From Streptomyces phaeochromogenes (lineage in GTDB: Bacteria; Actinomycetota; Actinomycetes; Streptomycetales; Streptomycetaceae), in contig NZ_LIQZ01000157.1 in NCBI RefSeq assembly GCF_001418655.1, positions 1-38,815 of the forward strand: 38,815 nt of DNA. The letters are read 5' to 3'. The notes under the pieces are model-generated. The model saw only the letters and a program-made list of their open reading frames with translations, searched no databases and was not told the origin of the DNA. Positions within the stretch are counted from its first letter, which is position 1. Each line of letters begins with the position of its first letter. Below are positions 1 to 7,646 of this stretch, piece after piece. The translations under genes were made by a program, and so were the position numbers.

Positions 1-1386
1 ACCCCCGCACGTCAAGTGCACCCCGTGGACGAGGTCCCACCCGTCCGCCACCTCGCCGCCTTCGGCCTGCAGCACGTCCTCGCGATGTACGCGGGCGCGG
101 TCGCGGTCCCGCTGATCGTCGGCAGCGCGATGAAGCTGTCGCCGGCGGACATGGCGTACCTGATCACCGCCGACCTGCTGCTGTGCGGCATCGCGACGCT
201 CATCCAGTGCGTCGGCTTCTGGCGTTTCGGCGTGCGGCTCCCGATCATGCAGGGCTGCACCTTCGCGGCCGTGTCGCCGATGGTGCTGATCGGAACGGGT
301 GGTGGCGGACTGCCCGCGATCTACGGGTCGGTGATCGTCGCCGGGCTGGCGATCATCCTGCTGGCGCCGGTCTTCGGGAAGCTGCTGCGGTTCTTCCCGC
401 CGCTCGTCACGGGCACGGTGATCCTGATCATCGGGCTCTCGCTGTTGCCGGTGGCGGGCAACTGGGCGGCCGGCGGGGTGGGTTCACCGGACTTCGGCGA
501 GCCGAAGAATCTCGCGCTCGCGGGCTTCGTCCTTGCGGTCGTACTCGCCGTGCAGCGGTTCGCGCCGGTCTTCCTGAGCCGGATCGCGGTACTGCTCGGC
601 ATCGCGGTGGGGCTCGCGGTCGCCGTGCCGTTCGGCTTCACGGACTTCGACGGGGTCGGGGACGCGGACTGGCTCGGCATCAGCACTCCGTTCCACTTCG
701 GTGCCCCCACCTTCGAGGCGTCGGCGATCGCGTCGATGCTGGTCGTGGCGCTGGTGACGATGACGGAGACGACCGGTGACTTCATCGCGGTCGGCGAGAT
801 GACCGACCGGAGGATCGAGCCCCGCTCGCTCGCCGACGGTCTGCGCGCGGACGGGCTGTCCACGGTCCTCGGCGGTGTCTTCAACACGTTCCCGTACACG
901 GCGTACGCGCAGAACGTCGGTCTCGTCGGCATGACAAGGGTCCGCAGCCGCTGGGTGGTCGCCACCGCGGGCGGCATCCTCGTCCTGCTCGGCCTGCTGC
1001 CCAAGCTGGGCGCGGTGGTCGCGGCCATACCGGCTCCGGTGCTCGGCGGCGCGGGCCTGGTCATGTTCGGCACGGTCGCCGCGAGCGGGCTGCGGACGCT
1101 GGCCCAGGTCGACTTCAAGGGCAACAACAACCTGACGGTGGTGGCCGTTTCGGTCGCCATCGGCATGCTGCCCGTCGGCGTACCGACGGTGTACGCGAAG
1201 TTCCCCGACTGGTTCCAGACGGTGATGAACAGCGGTATCAGCGCGGGCTGCCTCACCGCGATCGTGCTGAACCTGCTCTTCAACCACCTTCCCTCGAAGG
1301 GCGGTTCAGCTGCCCCCGAGGCGGACGGCCTGGCGAGCGGCGGCGGCGAGGACACTGTCGAGAAGCCCCGGGAAGAGATCGTCTAG
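1..1386 (+). CDS. NCS2 nucleobase:cation symporter (uracil/xanthine permease family), 5' end cut by window
   Basis: Integral membrane permease that would import a purine or pyrimidine base with a cation. The frame is open to the window edge, and a GTG at position 16 lies inside the usual conserved N-terminus (HPVDEV, then LAAFGLQHVLAMYAGAVAVP), so the true start is probably upstream. About twelve hydrophobic segments follow. The family's central acidic motif is seen as TMTETTGDFIAVGEM, and the NTFPYTAYAQNVGLVG stretch typical of NCS2 proteins is present. The tail is short, polar and glycine/glutamate-rich. The substrate (uracil, xanthine or urate) cannot be decided from the sequence. Its last 81 bases overlap, tail to tail, the end of the ArsR gene on the other strand. 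Confidence 0.9.
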   Translation, partial: TPARQVHPVDEVPPVRHLAAFGLQHVLAMYAGAVAVPLIVGSAMKLSPADMAYLITADLLLCGIATLIQCVGFWRFGVRLPIMQGCTFAAVSPMVLIGTGGGGLPAIYGSVIVAGLAIILLAPVFGKLLRFFPPLVTGTVILIIGLSLLPVAGNWAAGGVGSPDFGEPKNLALAGFVLAVVLAVQRFAPVFLSRIAVLLGIAVGLAVAVPFGFTDFDGVGDADWLGISTPFHFGAPTFEASAIASMLVVALVTMTETTGDFIAVGEMTDRRIEPRSLADGLRADGLSTVLGGVFNTFPYTAYAQNVGLVGMTRVRSRWVVATAGGILVLLGLLPKLGAVVAAIPAPVLGGAGLVMFGTVAASGLRTLAQVDFKGNNNLTVVAVSVAIGMLPVGVPTVYAKFPDWFQTVMNSGISAGCLTAIVLNLLFNHLPSKGGSAAPEADGLASGGGEDTVEKPREEIV

Positions 1387-1662
1387 GGCGTCCCGCCGCA
1401 GCCCGTTCATCTTGGCGGTGCCCCGGTAGACCTGCCGGATCACGCCCGCCTCGCGCAGCACCCGGAAGTGGTGCGTGGTCGTGGACTTGGTGACGGGCAG
1501 GTCGAAGTGCGAACAGGAGAGCTCGTCGCCGTCGGCGGCGAGCTCTCGCACGACCAGCAGCCGCATCGGGTCGGAGAGCGCGTGCAGCACGGCCTCCAGC
1601 CGGATCTCCGTGCGCTCGGGGTGCGGGAGGTCGCGGCTGCTGGTGGGGGCGGCGGTCGTCAC
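1306..1662 (-). CDS. ArsR-family winged-helix repressor
   Basis: Small DNA-binding regulator of 118 residues. The ArsR core is clear: ALSDPMRLLVVREL, then the recognition helix region VTKSTTTHHFRVLREAGVI and the wing. I chose the GTG at 1662 (VTTAAPTSS) because similarity to the family begins shortly after it; the longer open frame upstream is antisense to the neighbouring oxidoreductase. No obvious cysteine metal site is seen, so it more likely responds to an organic or electrophilic ligand than to arsenic. It is divergent from the Old Yellow Enzyme gene, and the shared 150-bp region carries two identical dyads. Control of its own gene and of the oxidoreductase is inferred. Confidence 0.85.
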   Translation of the reverse strand: MTTAAPTSSRDLPHPERTEIRLEAVLHALSDPMRLLVVRELAADGDELSCSHFDLPVTKSTTTHHFRVLREAGVIRQVYRGTAKMNGLRRDALDDLFPGLLDSVLAAAARQAVRLGGS

Positions 1663-1723
1663 GGCGGCTCCAGTCCGTCGGGGCCGGAGATCTGGGGTCC
1701 GAGGTCTCCGGAGAACCTCATTG

Positions 1724-1773
1724 TACGAGAGGTCTCGTAGTTTGACATCTGCCGTACTACGATGCCTATCGTA
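1724..1773. promoter_or_regulatory. Two TACGA-N6-TCGTA dyads, putative ArsR operators around a promoter
   Basis: Perfect inverted repeats TACGA-N6-TCGTA occur at 1724-1739 and 1758-1773, 34 bp start to start. A consensus-like -35 TTGACA lies between them at 1742-1747, with CTATCG about 18 bp downstream as a weak -10 for the oxidoreductase gene. The position between an ArsR regulator and a divergent enzyme gene makes operator function likely; this is inference. Confidence 0.7.
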
Positions 1774-1812
1774 CGAGTCGTTACCCGGCCCCGTCACGAA
1801 TTGGAGTCCGCC

Positions 1813-2892
1813 GTGAGCGCGCTCTTCGAGCCCTACACCCTGCGCGATCTGACCGTCCCGAACCGGGTCTGGATGCCGCCGATGTGCCAGTACTCGGCCG
1901 CGCCGGAGGGCCCCACGACGGGCGCCCCGAACGACTGGCACTTCGCGCACTACGCGGCGCGTGCCGCCGGCGGGACCGGCCTGATCATCGTCGAGGCCAC
2001 CGCGGTCAGCCCCGAGGGCCGGATCTCGCCGTACGACCTGGGCATCTGGAACGACACCCAGGTCGAGGCGTTCCGGCGGATCACGCGGTTCCTGGTGTCC
2101 CAGGGCACGGTTCCCGCGATCCAGCTCGGGCACGGCGGCCGCAAGGCCTCGACCGACCGCCCCTGGAAGGGCGGCGCGCCCGTCGGCCCGGACGCGTACG
2201 GCTGGCAGCCGCTCGGGCCCAGCCCGGTCGGCTTCGACGAGAACCACCCCGTGCCGACCGAGCTCACGGTGGACGGGATCAAGGAGATCGTCGGCCAGTT
2301 CGCCGACGCCGCGCGGCGGGCGCTGGACGCCGGCTTCGAGATCGCCGAGATCCACGGCGCGCACGGCTACCTGGTCGGTGAGTTCCTCTCCCCGCACTCC
2401 AACCGGCGCACGGACGCGTACGGCGGCTCGTACGAGAACCGTGTGCGCTTCGCCCTCGAAGTCGTGGACGCCGTGCGCGAGGTGTGGCCGGACGACAAGC
2501 CGCTGTTCTTCCGTATCTCGGCCACCGACTGGCTGGAGGAGAACGGCTGGACGGCCGACGACACGGTCCGCTTCGCCGCCGAACTGACCGCCCACGGCGT
2601 GGACCTGCTCGACGTCTCCACGGGCGGCAACGCGTCCGGCGTACGCATCCCCGTCGGGCCCGGCTACCAGGTGCCCTTCGCGGCGCGCGTCAAGGCCGAG
2701 ACGTCGATGGCCGTCGCCGCCGTCGGTCTCATCACCGATGTCGAGCAGGCCGAGAAGATCGTCGCCAACGGTGAGGCGGACGCCGTCCTGCTCGGCCGGG
2801 AGCTGCTGCGCAACCCCTCGTGGGCCCGGCACGCGGCCCGCGAACTCGGGGGCGATGTGCACGTGCCGGACCAGTACCACCGCTCGGTCTGA
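1813..2892 (+). CDS. NADH:flavin oxidoreductase, Old Yellow Enzyme family (YqjM-like)
   Basis: FMN-dependent ene-reductase of 359 residues, expected to reduce activated C=C bonds of enones, quinones or other electrophiles with NAD(P)H in the cytoplasm. The start is GTG at 1813 (VSALFEPYTLRDLTVPNRV), where family similarity begins. Visible features are MPPMCQYSA near residues 21-29, whose cysteine (Cys25) matches the redox-tuning Cys of the YqjM class. EIHGAHGYLVGEFLSPHSN and the RTDAYGGSYENRVRF signature follow. The C-terminal phosphate-binding region contains AVGLIT and LLGRELLRNPSWA. It is divergent from the ArsR gene, so induction by an electrophile is plausible. Confidence 0.92.
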   Translation: MSALFEPYTLRDLTVPNRVWMPPMCQYSAAPEGPTTGAPNDWHFAHYAARAAGGTGLIIVEATAVSPEGRISPYDLGIWNDTQVEAFRRITRFLVSQGTVPAIQLGHGGRKASTDRPWKGGAPVGPDAYGWQPLGPSPVGFDENHPVPTELTVDGIKEIVGQFADAARRALDAGFEIAEIHGAHGYLVGEFLSPHSNRRTDAYGGSYENRVRFALEVVDAVREVWPDDKPLFFRISATDWLEENGWTADDTVRFAAELTAHGVDLLDVSTGGNASGVRIPVGPGYQVPFAARVKAETSMAVAAVGLITDVEQAEKIVANGEADAVLLGRELLRNPSWARHAARELGGDVHVPDQYHRSV

Positions 2893-2946
2893 CGGTCCCG
2901 CCTCGGGCGGGAACTTGCCTCTGACGCGAGTTGCCTGCGGCGCGGC

Positions 2947-3693
2947 CTACTTCTGGCGGCCGAGCCAGTCCGTGAAGCTCGTCCCGGCGACGTGGGCGTC
3001 GGGGCCGGGCAGCAGCTCGCGCCCCTGGGGGTGCGCGCCGAAGTAGCCGACGGACTCGTCGGTGACGACCTCACGCGGGTCCTTCTCGGCTGCCAGGCCC
3101 GTGCGGACGAACTCGTCGAGGTGGAGCTCCTCGGGGCCCGCCACCTCGGTGGTCCCGTTCAGCGGAGCCGCCTCGGCGGCCAGGGCGACCGCCGCGACCA
3201 CGTCGTCGGACGCGAGCGGCTGGAGGAGCGAGGAGGGCAGCCGGACCGTGTCGCCCTCGGTGGATCCGGCCGCGATGCCCTTCACGAACTCGAAGAACTG
3301 CGTGGCACGGACGATGGTGTACGGGATTCCGGAGCCCTTGATCAGCTCCTCCTGGGCGACCTTGGCGCGCAGGTAGCCCGAGTCGGGCAGCTGTTCGCTC
3401 CCGACGACCGACAGCGCGACGTGGTGTCCCACGCCCGCCGCGGCCTCGGCCGCGACGAGGTTGCCGGTGGACGTGCGGAAGAACTCCAGCACCGCGCTGT
3501 CCTCGAAGGAGGGCGAGTTGGACACGTCGACGACGACCGAGGCGCCCTTGAGCGCGTCGTCCAGCCCCTCGCCCGTGATGCTGTTGACGCCGGTGTTCGG
3601 GGAGGCGGGCAGAACCTCGTGGCCGTCCGCCCTGAGCCTTTCCACCAGCTTCGACCCGATGAGCCCAGTGCCGCCGATGACTACGATCTTCAT
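2947..3693 (-). CDS. NmrA-like/SDR NAD(P)-binding oxidoreductase, partner of ECF41 sigma factor
   Basis: Atypical short-chain dehydrogenase of 248 residues. MKIVVIGGTGLIGSKLVERL at the N-terminus is a Rossmann GxxGxxG dinucleotide site. Later parts (VALSVVGSEQLPDSGYLRAKVAQEELI, YTIVRATQFFEF) are typical of NmrA/YtfG-like proteins, which often bind NAD(P)H as sensors or reduce quinones. The ATG at 3693 is preceded by an AAGGGTTGC stretch. It lies 92 bp downstream of, and in the same direction as, the ECF41-type sigma gene. Family knowledge: ECF41 genes are usually linked to a carboxymuconolactone decarboxylase, an oxidoreductase or an epimerase (COE), and this protein fits. A candidate ECF41 promoter precedes it. 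Substrate unknown. Confidence 0.88.
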   Translation of the reverse strand: MKIVVIGGTGLIGSKLVERLRADGHEVLPASPNTGVNSITGEGLDDALKGASVVVDVSNSPSFEDSAVLEFFRTSTGNLVAAEAAAGVGHHVALSVVGSEQLPDSGYLRAKVAQEELIKGSGIPYTIVRATQFFEFVKGIAAGSTEGDTVRLPSSLLQPLASDDVVAAVALAAEAAPLNGTTEVAGPEELHLDEFVRTGLAAEKDPREVVTDESVGYFGAHPQGRELLPGPDAHVAGTSFTDWLGRQK

Positions 3694-3744
3694 GGTGCAA
3701 CCCTTCCGGTTTCGTCCGACGGAATCGGACCTGCTGACCAGGTG

Positions 3745-3771
3745 GACCGGACAGGGTTCGCGTTTGTGACA
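3745..3771 (-). promoter_or_regulatory. Candidate ECF41-dependent promoter (TGTCACA-N16-GGTC)
   Basis: On the minus strand TGTCACA occupies 3771-3765 and GGTC occupies 3748-3745, with 16 bp between. The published ECF41 consensus as I recall it is TGTCACA-N16-CGTC, so the -35 matches fully and the -10 differs by one base. It begins 15 bp beyond the sigma stop codon and would start transcription about 45 nt before the oxidoreductase ATG. Confidence 0.6.
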
Positions 3772-3785
3772 GCCGGATTCCGGAT

Positions 3786-4910
3786 CTACGGGACCTGCGG
3801 GGCCTCGCGTGATCCCGACCTCGACCGGACATACCCGTCGAGCTTGGCGGGGTTCATCACCCACATGATCCGCTCGATGCCCCGCACGGAGGCGTCGACG
3901 GCCAGCAGGGCGACGGCCCGTCCCTCGTGGGAGACGAGCACCGCCGGGCGGCCGTTCGCCTCGGCCCACTCGACCTCGGCACCGGGCCAGAACCTCGGCG
4001 CGAAGGCCGCCAGGTACTTGGCGACGCGCGAATTGCCGAGCACCGGGATCCTCGACGCGCCACGTACTCCCCCGCCGTCCGAGTAGCTGACGACGTCCTC
4101 GGCGAGCAGCTCTTCGAGTGCCGCGAGGTCACCCGTCCGCGCCGCCGCCAGGAAGGCTTCGAGCAGCCGCCGGTGCTCGCCCGCGCCCACCGGCTCCCGC
4201 CGCTCGGCGGCCAAGTGCCGGCGCGCCCGGCTGACCAGCTGACGGGCGTTGGCCTGCCCCGTTTCGAGGATGGCGGCGATCTGCTCGTACGGGTAGTCGA
4301 ACGCCTCGCGGAGGACGTAGGCCGCCCGTTCCGTCGGCGTCAGCTTCTCCAGGACGAGGAGCACCGCGAGCTCCACCGCCTCGCCCCGTTCGGCCCCCAC
4401 CTGCGGGTCGGCGCTCGTGTCCACCGGTTCGGGAAGCCACGGGCCTACGTACGTCTCGCGGCGCACGCGTGCGGACTGGGCGACGTTGATCGCCAGGCGG
4501 GTCGTCACGGTGGCGAGATAGGCGGGCGGGTCCAGGACGACCGTGCGGTCCGTCGACTGCCAGCGCAGCCAGGCCTCCTGGACGACGTCCTCGGCCTCCG
4601 CCGCGCTGCCGAGCATGCGGTAGGCGATGCCGAACAGCTGCCGCCGCACTCCGACGAAGACGGTCGCTGCCTCGTCCAGCGTGCTCTTCCCGGGAGGCTC
4701 CGAATGCGTCGCCTCCTCTACGGCTCCCACCGGCTGGTCCGAACCCGTCGCCCCGGCTCTCTCCGGAGGTTCCGAACTCATCGCTGCTGCTGCCTCCGGC
4801 CGGTCTGAACGCGTCGCTGCCCCTGCCTCCGGCTGGTCCGAACGCATCGCCGCCGCTGCCTCCGCCTCCGTGAGCCGCTCCGTGAACGTGCGGATTGTTT
4901 CACGGGGCAC
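3786..4910 (-). CDS. ECF41-type RNA polymerase sigma factor (SigJ-like) with SnoaL-like C-terminal domain
   Basis: Extracytoplasmic-function sigma factor that works without a classical anti-sigma factor. Using the GTG at 4910 (374 residues): sigma-2 spans about residues 85-150 (FGIAYRMLGSAAEAEDVVQE), sigma-4 about 185-235, and a SnoaL/NTF2-like domain follows. All three ECF41 signatures are present: WLPEP (158-162) in the linker, DGGG (278-281), and NPAKL (353-357) near the end. In this family the C-terminal domain modulates sigma activity. Odd feature: about 75 residues precede sigma-2, including four 11-residue repeats ending in SDQP, SDRP or SEPP. Alternative starts exist, such as the ATG at 4781, so the length of the extension is uncertain. 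The partner oxidoreductase follows downstream. Confidence 0.85.
   Translation of the reverse strand: MPRETIRTFTERLTEAEAAAAMRSDQPEAGAATRSDRPEAAAAMSSEPPERAGATGSDQPVGAVEEATHSEPPGKSTLDEAATVFVGVRRQLFGIAYRMLGSAAEAEDVVQEAWLRWQSTDRTVVLDPPAYLATVTTRLAINVAQSARVRRETYVGPWLPEPVDTSADPQVGAERGEAVELAVLLVLEKLTPTERAAYVLREAFDYPYEQIAAILETGQANARQLVSRARRHLAAERREPVGAGEHRRLLEAFLAAARTGDLAALEELLAEDVVSYSDGGGVRGASRIPVLGNSRVAKYLAAFAPRFWPGAEVEWAEANGRPAVLVSHEGRAVALLAVDASVRGIERIMWVMNPAKLDGYVRSRSGSREAPQVP
4731..4862 (-). repeat. Four tandem 33-bp units coding 11-residue repeats
   Basis: Within the sigma-factor N-terminus, units begin EAAAAMRSDQP, EAGAATRSDRP, EAAAAMSSEPP and ERAGATGSDQP (residues 17-60), with a degenerate fifth unit of 13 residues after them (VGAVEEATHSEPP). 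The period is exactly 33 bp, so unit gain or loss keeps the frame. Confidence 0.8.
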
Positions 4911-4976
4911 ACGACGTGCCGCGGGAGGCCGCGGTGTTCACGCCAAACGCGGGCCGCATCCTCGGTCGGCCTCTCA

Positions 4977-5549
4977 TCAGCCGGTCTTCCAGCCCCACTG
5001 GGGACCGACCCGCTCCCACTCCGTGTCCCACTGGTCCATCCGCCGCCGCTCCAGACGGCCGCGGACCACCCGCCCGCCACCGAAGGGCACGGCCGCGGCG
5101 CTCACTCCGATCAGAATGCCGATCATCGCCGCCCGCAGAGCGGCCTGGGCCTCCGTCGCGGGCCTGGTGACGAGGAGCCCGTCGGGGTCTGTCCACACGG
5201 TGACCGGGGTGCCGGCCGTGCTGCCGGGGTCGACCCGGGTCTGGCCCTCGTGGGCCGAACCGTCGGGCGCGGTCCAGCGGACCTTCGCCCACACCCGCTC
5301 CACACCGGCCTCTCTGGTGCCGGGCGCCCGCTCGGTGAGCAGTGCGGGTACGGGCCGCCACTCGACGCGCTCCCTGGCGAGGGTGCGCTCGACCGACTGC
5401 GCCGCCGCCAGCCCCGCGACCATCCCGGCGAGCAGCACGAGCAGCCAGGTGACGAGCACGGCCCAGGCCTCCAGCCTGTCGCTGCGGCGCCGCAGCGGAT
5501 TGGGCCACCACCGCCACAGCAACGCCCTCGGACCTCGTAACGCCGCCAT
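4977..5549 (-). CDS. Rv1733c-family membrane protein
   Basis: Conserved actinobacterial membrane protein of 190 residues with no assigned biochemical function. The N-terminus has the family's WRWWPNPLRRRSDRLEAWAV motif, followed by a transmembrane helix at about residues 28-50. A soluble region resembling an extracytoplasmic domain contains RVWAKVRWTAPDGSAHEGQTRVDPG and VTVWTDPDG. A second helix lies at about 137-155, then the basic tail ERRRMDQWDTEWERVGPQWG. The two-helix topology and the tail match the family named after Mycobacterium tuberculosis Rv1733c. The ATG at 5549 gives the expected N-terminus. No operon partner is evident: it lies 66 bp upstream of the sigma gene in the same direction, so co-transcription is possible. 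Confidence 0.82.
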   Translation of the reverse strand: MAALRGPRALLWRWWPNPLRRRSDRLEAWAVLVTWLLVLLAGMVAGLAAAQSVERTLARERVEWRPVPALLTERAPGTREAGVERVWAKVRWTAPDGSAHEGQTRVDPGSTAGTPVTVWTDPDGLLVTRPATEAQAALRAAMIGILIGVSAAAVPFGGGRVVRGRLERRRMDQWDTEWERVGPQWGWKTG

Positions 5550-5750
5550 CGCGGGCCCTCCTCATCACCAGCAGACCGACGCCCTCCCATACGAACGCCG
5601 CCGCCCTGTTGCTCACGAGACGTACCCCACATCGGAGGCACCGCCGAAGAAACGTTCTGACCTGCGCAGATGTCGCGTCCGGGGGTGACTGTCAGTGCCG
5701 GGGTGCAAACTGGCCGATATCTGAGACAACGACGTCCGGAGGTGGCCGGC

Positions 5751-6836
5751 ATGGCCGAGGTACTGCTCACGGTAGGCACACGCAAGGGACTGTTCATCGG
5801 GCGGAGGCGCGGCGGCGCCTGGGAGTTCGACGACAGTCCGTATTTCAACGCTCAGGCGGTCTATTCGGTCGCGATCGACACCCGTGGTGAGGTGCCGCGG
5901 CTCCTCGTCGGCGGCGACAGCGCGCACTGGGGCCCCTCCGTGTTCCACTCGGACGACCTGGGCCGCACGTGGACCGAGCCGGCCAAGGCCGCCGTCAAGT
6001 TCCCCCAGGACACGGGCGCTTCGCTGGAGCGCGTATGGCAGCTGCACCCGGCGGCGGCCGAACCGGACGTGGTGTACGCGGGCACGGAACCGGCGGCGCT
6101 GTACCGCTCGACGGACCGCGGCGAGTCATTCGAGCTCGTCCGTCCCCTCTGGGAGCACCCCACCCGCTCGAAGTGGGTGCCCGGTGGCGGCGGAGAGGGC
6201 CTCCACACCGTCCTCACCGACGCGCGCGACCCGCGCGCGGTGACGGTCGCCGTCTCCACGGCCGGCGTCTTCCGCACGAAGGACGGCGGGGAGAGCTGGC
6301 AGCCGTCCAACTCCGGTGTCTCGGCGGTGTTCCTGCCGGATCCGAACCCGGAGTTCGGCCAGTGCGTGCACAAGGTCGCGCAGGACCCGACGACCCCTGA
6401 CCGCCTGTATCTGCAGAACCATTGGGGCGTCTACCGCAGCGACGACGGCGGGGCGCAGTGGACGGACATCGGCGAGGGTCTGCCGTCCACGTTCGGCTTC
6501 GCCGCGGCTGCCCATCCGCATCGCGGTGACACCGCCTATGTCTTTCCGATCAACGCCGACTCGGACCGGGTTCCCGCGGACCACCGATGCCGTGTCTTCC
6601 GCACGGCGGACGCGGGCAAGAGCTGGGAGCCGCTCTCGGCGGGGCTGCCGCAGGAGGACCACTACGGCACGGTGCTGCGCGACGCCATGTGCACGGACGA
6701 CGCGGACCCGGCGGGCGTGTACTTCGGCAATCGCAACGGCGAAGTGTTCGCGTCGGCGGACGACGGGGACAGCTGGCAGCAGCTGGCGTCCCATCTGCCG
6801 GACGTCCTCTGCGTACGGGCCGCGGTGATCGATTGA
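5751..6836 (+). CDS. Asp-box (BNR/sialidase-like) beta-propeller protein
   Basis: Predicted all-beta propeller of 361 residues. Six Asp-box motifs (S/T-x-D-x-G-x-x-W/F) are visible: SDDLGRTW, STDRGESF, TKDGGESW, SDDGGAQW, TADAGKSW and SADDGDSW, spaced as in BNR or VPS10-type propellers. There is no signal peptide, so unlike secreted sialidases it should be cytoplasmic. No sialidase FRIP arginine triad is recognised, so enzymatic activity is doubtful. The ATG at 5751 is chosen because GGAGG lies 11 bp upstream and the propeller begins at once (MAEVLLTVGTRKGLFIG). Proteins of this kind in actinomycetes are annotated only as exo-alpha-sialidase-like or WD40/YVTN repeat-like. Confidence 0.85.
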   Translation: MAEVLLTVGTRKGLFIGRRRGGAWEFDDSPYFNAQAVYSVAIDTRGEVPRLLVGGDSAHWGPSVFHSDDLGRTWTEPAKAAVKFPQDTGASLERVWQLHPAAAEPDVVYAGTEPAALYRSTDRGESFELVRPLWEHPTRSKWVPGGGGEGLHTVLTDARDPRAVTVAVSTAGVFRTKDGGESWQPSNSGVSAVFLPDPNPEFGQCVHKVAQDPTTPDRLYLQNHWGVYRSDDGGAQWTDIGEGLPSTFGFAAAAHPHRGDTAYVFPINADSDRVPADHRCRVFRTADAGKSWEPLSAGLPQEDHYGTVLRDAMCTDDADPAGVYFGNRNGEVFASADDGDSWQQLASHLPDVLCVRAAVID

Positions 6837-6852
6837 GCCCCGGGACCGAGCC

Positions 6853-6876
6853 GGGCCCCGCCACCCTCCGGGGCCC
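6853..6876 (+). terminator. Hairpin after the beta-propeller gene
   Basis: GGGCCCCG (6853-6860) pairs with CGGGGCCC (6869-6876) across an 8-nt loop, 17 bp after the stop codon. There is no T-run, which is usual for GC-rich actinomycete terminators. Confidence 0.5.
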
Positions 6877-6968
6877 CAACACCCGTTGCTGTCACCGCAC
6901 ATACCACCCAGGGCCGGGCGGCGACCACCGGTTGATCAACCATGCGCGTACGGCAGTAGGGTGACGCC

Positions 6969-7646
6969 GTGGCACCACGACCTCTGCATGAAATCGTCGA
7001 ACAGGGCTGGGCGAAGGCCCTCGAACCCGTGGCCGGGCGGATCGCCGAGATGGGGGACTTCCTGCGCGCGGAGATCGCCGCGGGACGCACCTACCTCCCC
7101 GCGGGCCCGAACGTGCTCCGCGCCTTCCAGCAACCCTTCGACGACGTCCGGGTCCTCATCGTCGGCCAGGACCCCTATCCGACCCCGGGACACGCGGTGG
7201 GGCTGTCGTTCTCGGTCGCACCCGAGGTGCGTCCGCTGCCCGGCAGTCTCATCAACATCTACCGGGAGCTGACCACCGACCTGGGCCTGCCCCCGCCGAC
7301 GAACGGCGATCTGACCCCCTGGACCCAGCAGGGCGTGCTCTTGCTCAACAAGGCGCTGACCACGGCCCCGCGCAAGCCGGCCGCCCACCGCGGCAAGGGC
7401 TGGGAGGAGGTCACCGAGCAGGCGATACGGGCACTGGCCGCGCGGGGGCGTCCGCTGGTGTCGATCCTGTGGGGGCGCGACGCCCGCAATCTCCGGCCGC
7501 TGCTGGGCGATCTGCCGTCGGTGGAGTCGTCGCATCCGTCACCGATGTCGGCGGACCGCGGCTTCTTCGGTTCGCGTCCGTTCAGCCGCGCCAACGACCT
7601 GTTGACCCGCCAGGGCGGCGCCCCCGTGGACTGGCGGCTGCCGTGA
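6969..7646 (+). CDS. ung: Uracil-DNA glycosylase, family 1
   Basis: DNA repair enzyme of 225 residues that removes uracil arising from cytosine deamination or dUTP incorporation, starting base-excision repair. Motifs are clear: the water-activating loop VGQDPY (65-70, with Asp68 the expected catalytic residue) continues as [22 protein letters not shown] holds the uracil-binding Asn, and [23 protein letters not shown] (188-210) holds the DNA-intercalation loop with its His. Start is GTG at 6969 ([15 protein letters not shown]); no strong ribosome site is seen. Its stop codon overlaps the GTG of the following kinase gene (GTGA), so the two are translationally coupled. Confidence 0.95.
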   Translation: MAPRPLHEIVEQGWAKALEPVAGRIAEMGDFLRAEIAAGRTYLPAGPNVLRAFQQPFDDVRVLIVGQDPYPTPGHAVGLSFSVAPEVRPLPGSLINIYRELTTDLGLPPPTNGDLTPWTQQGVLLLNKALTTAPRKPAAHRGKGWEEVTEQAIRALAARGRPLVSILWGRDARNLRPLLGDLPSVESSHPSPMSADRGFFGSRPFSRANDLLTRQGGAPVDWRLP

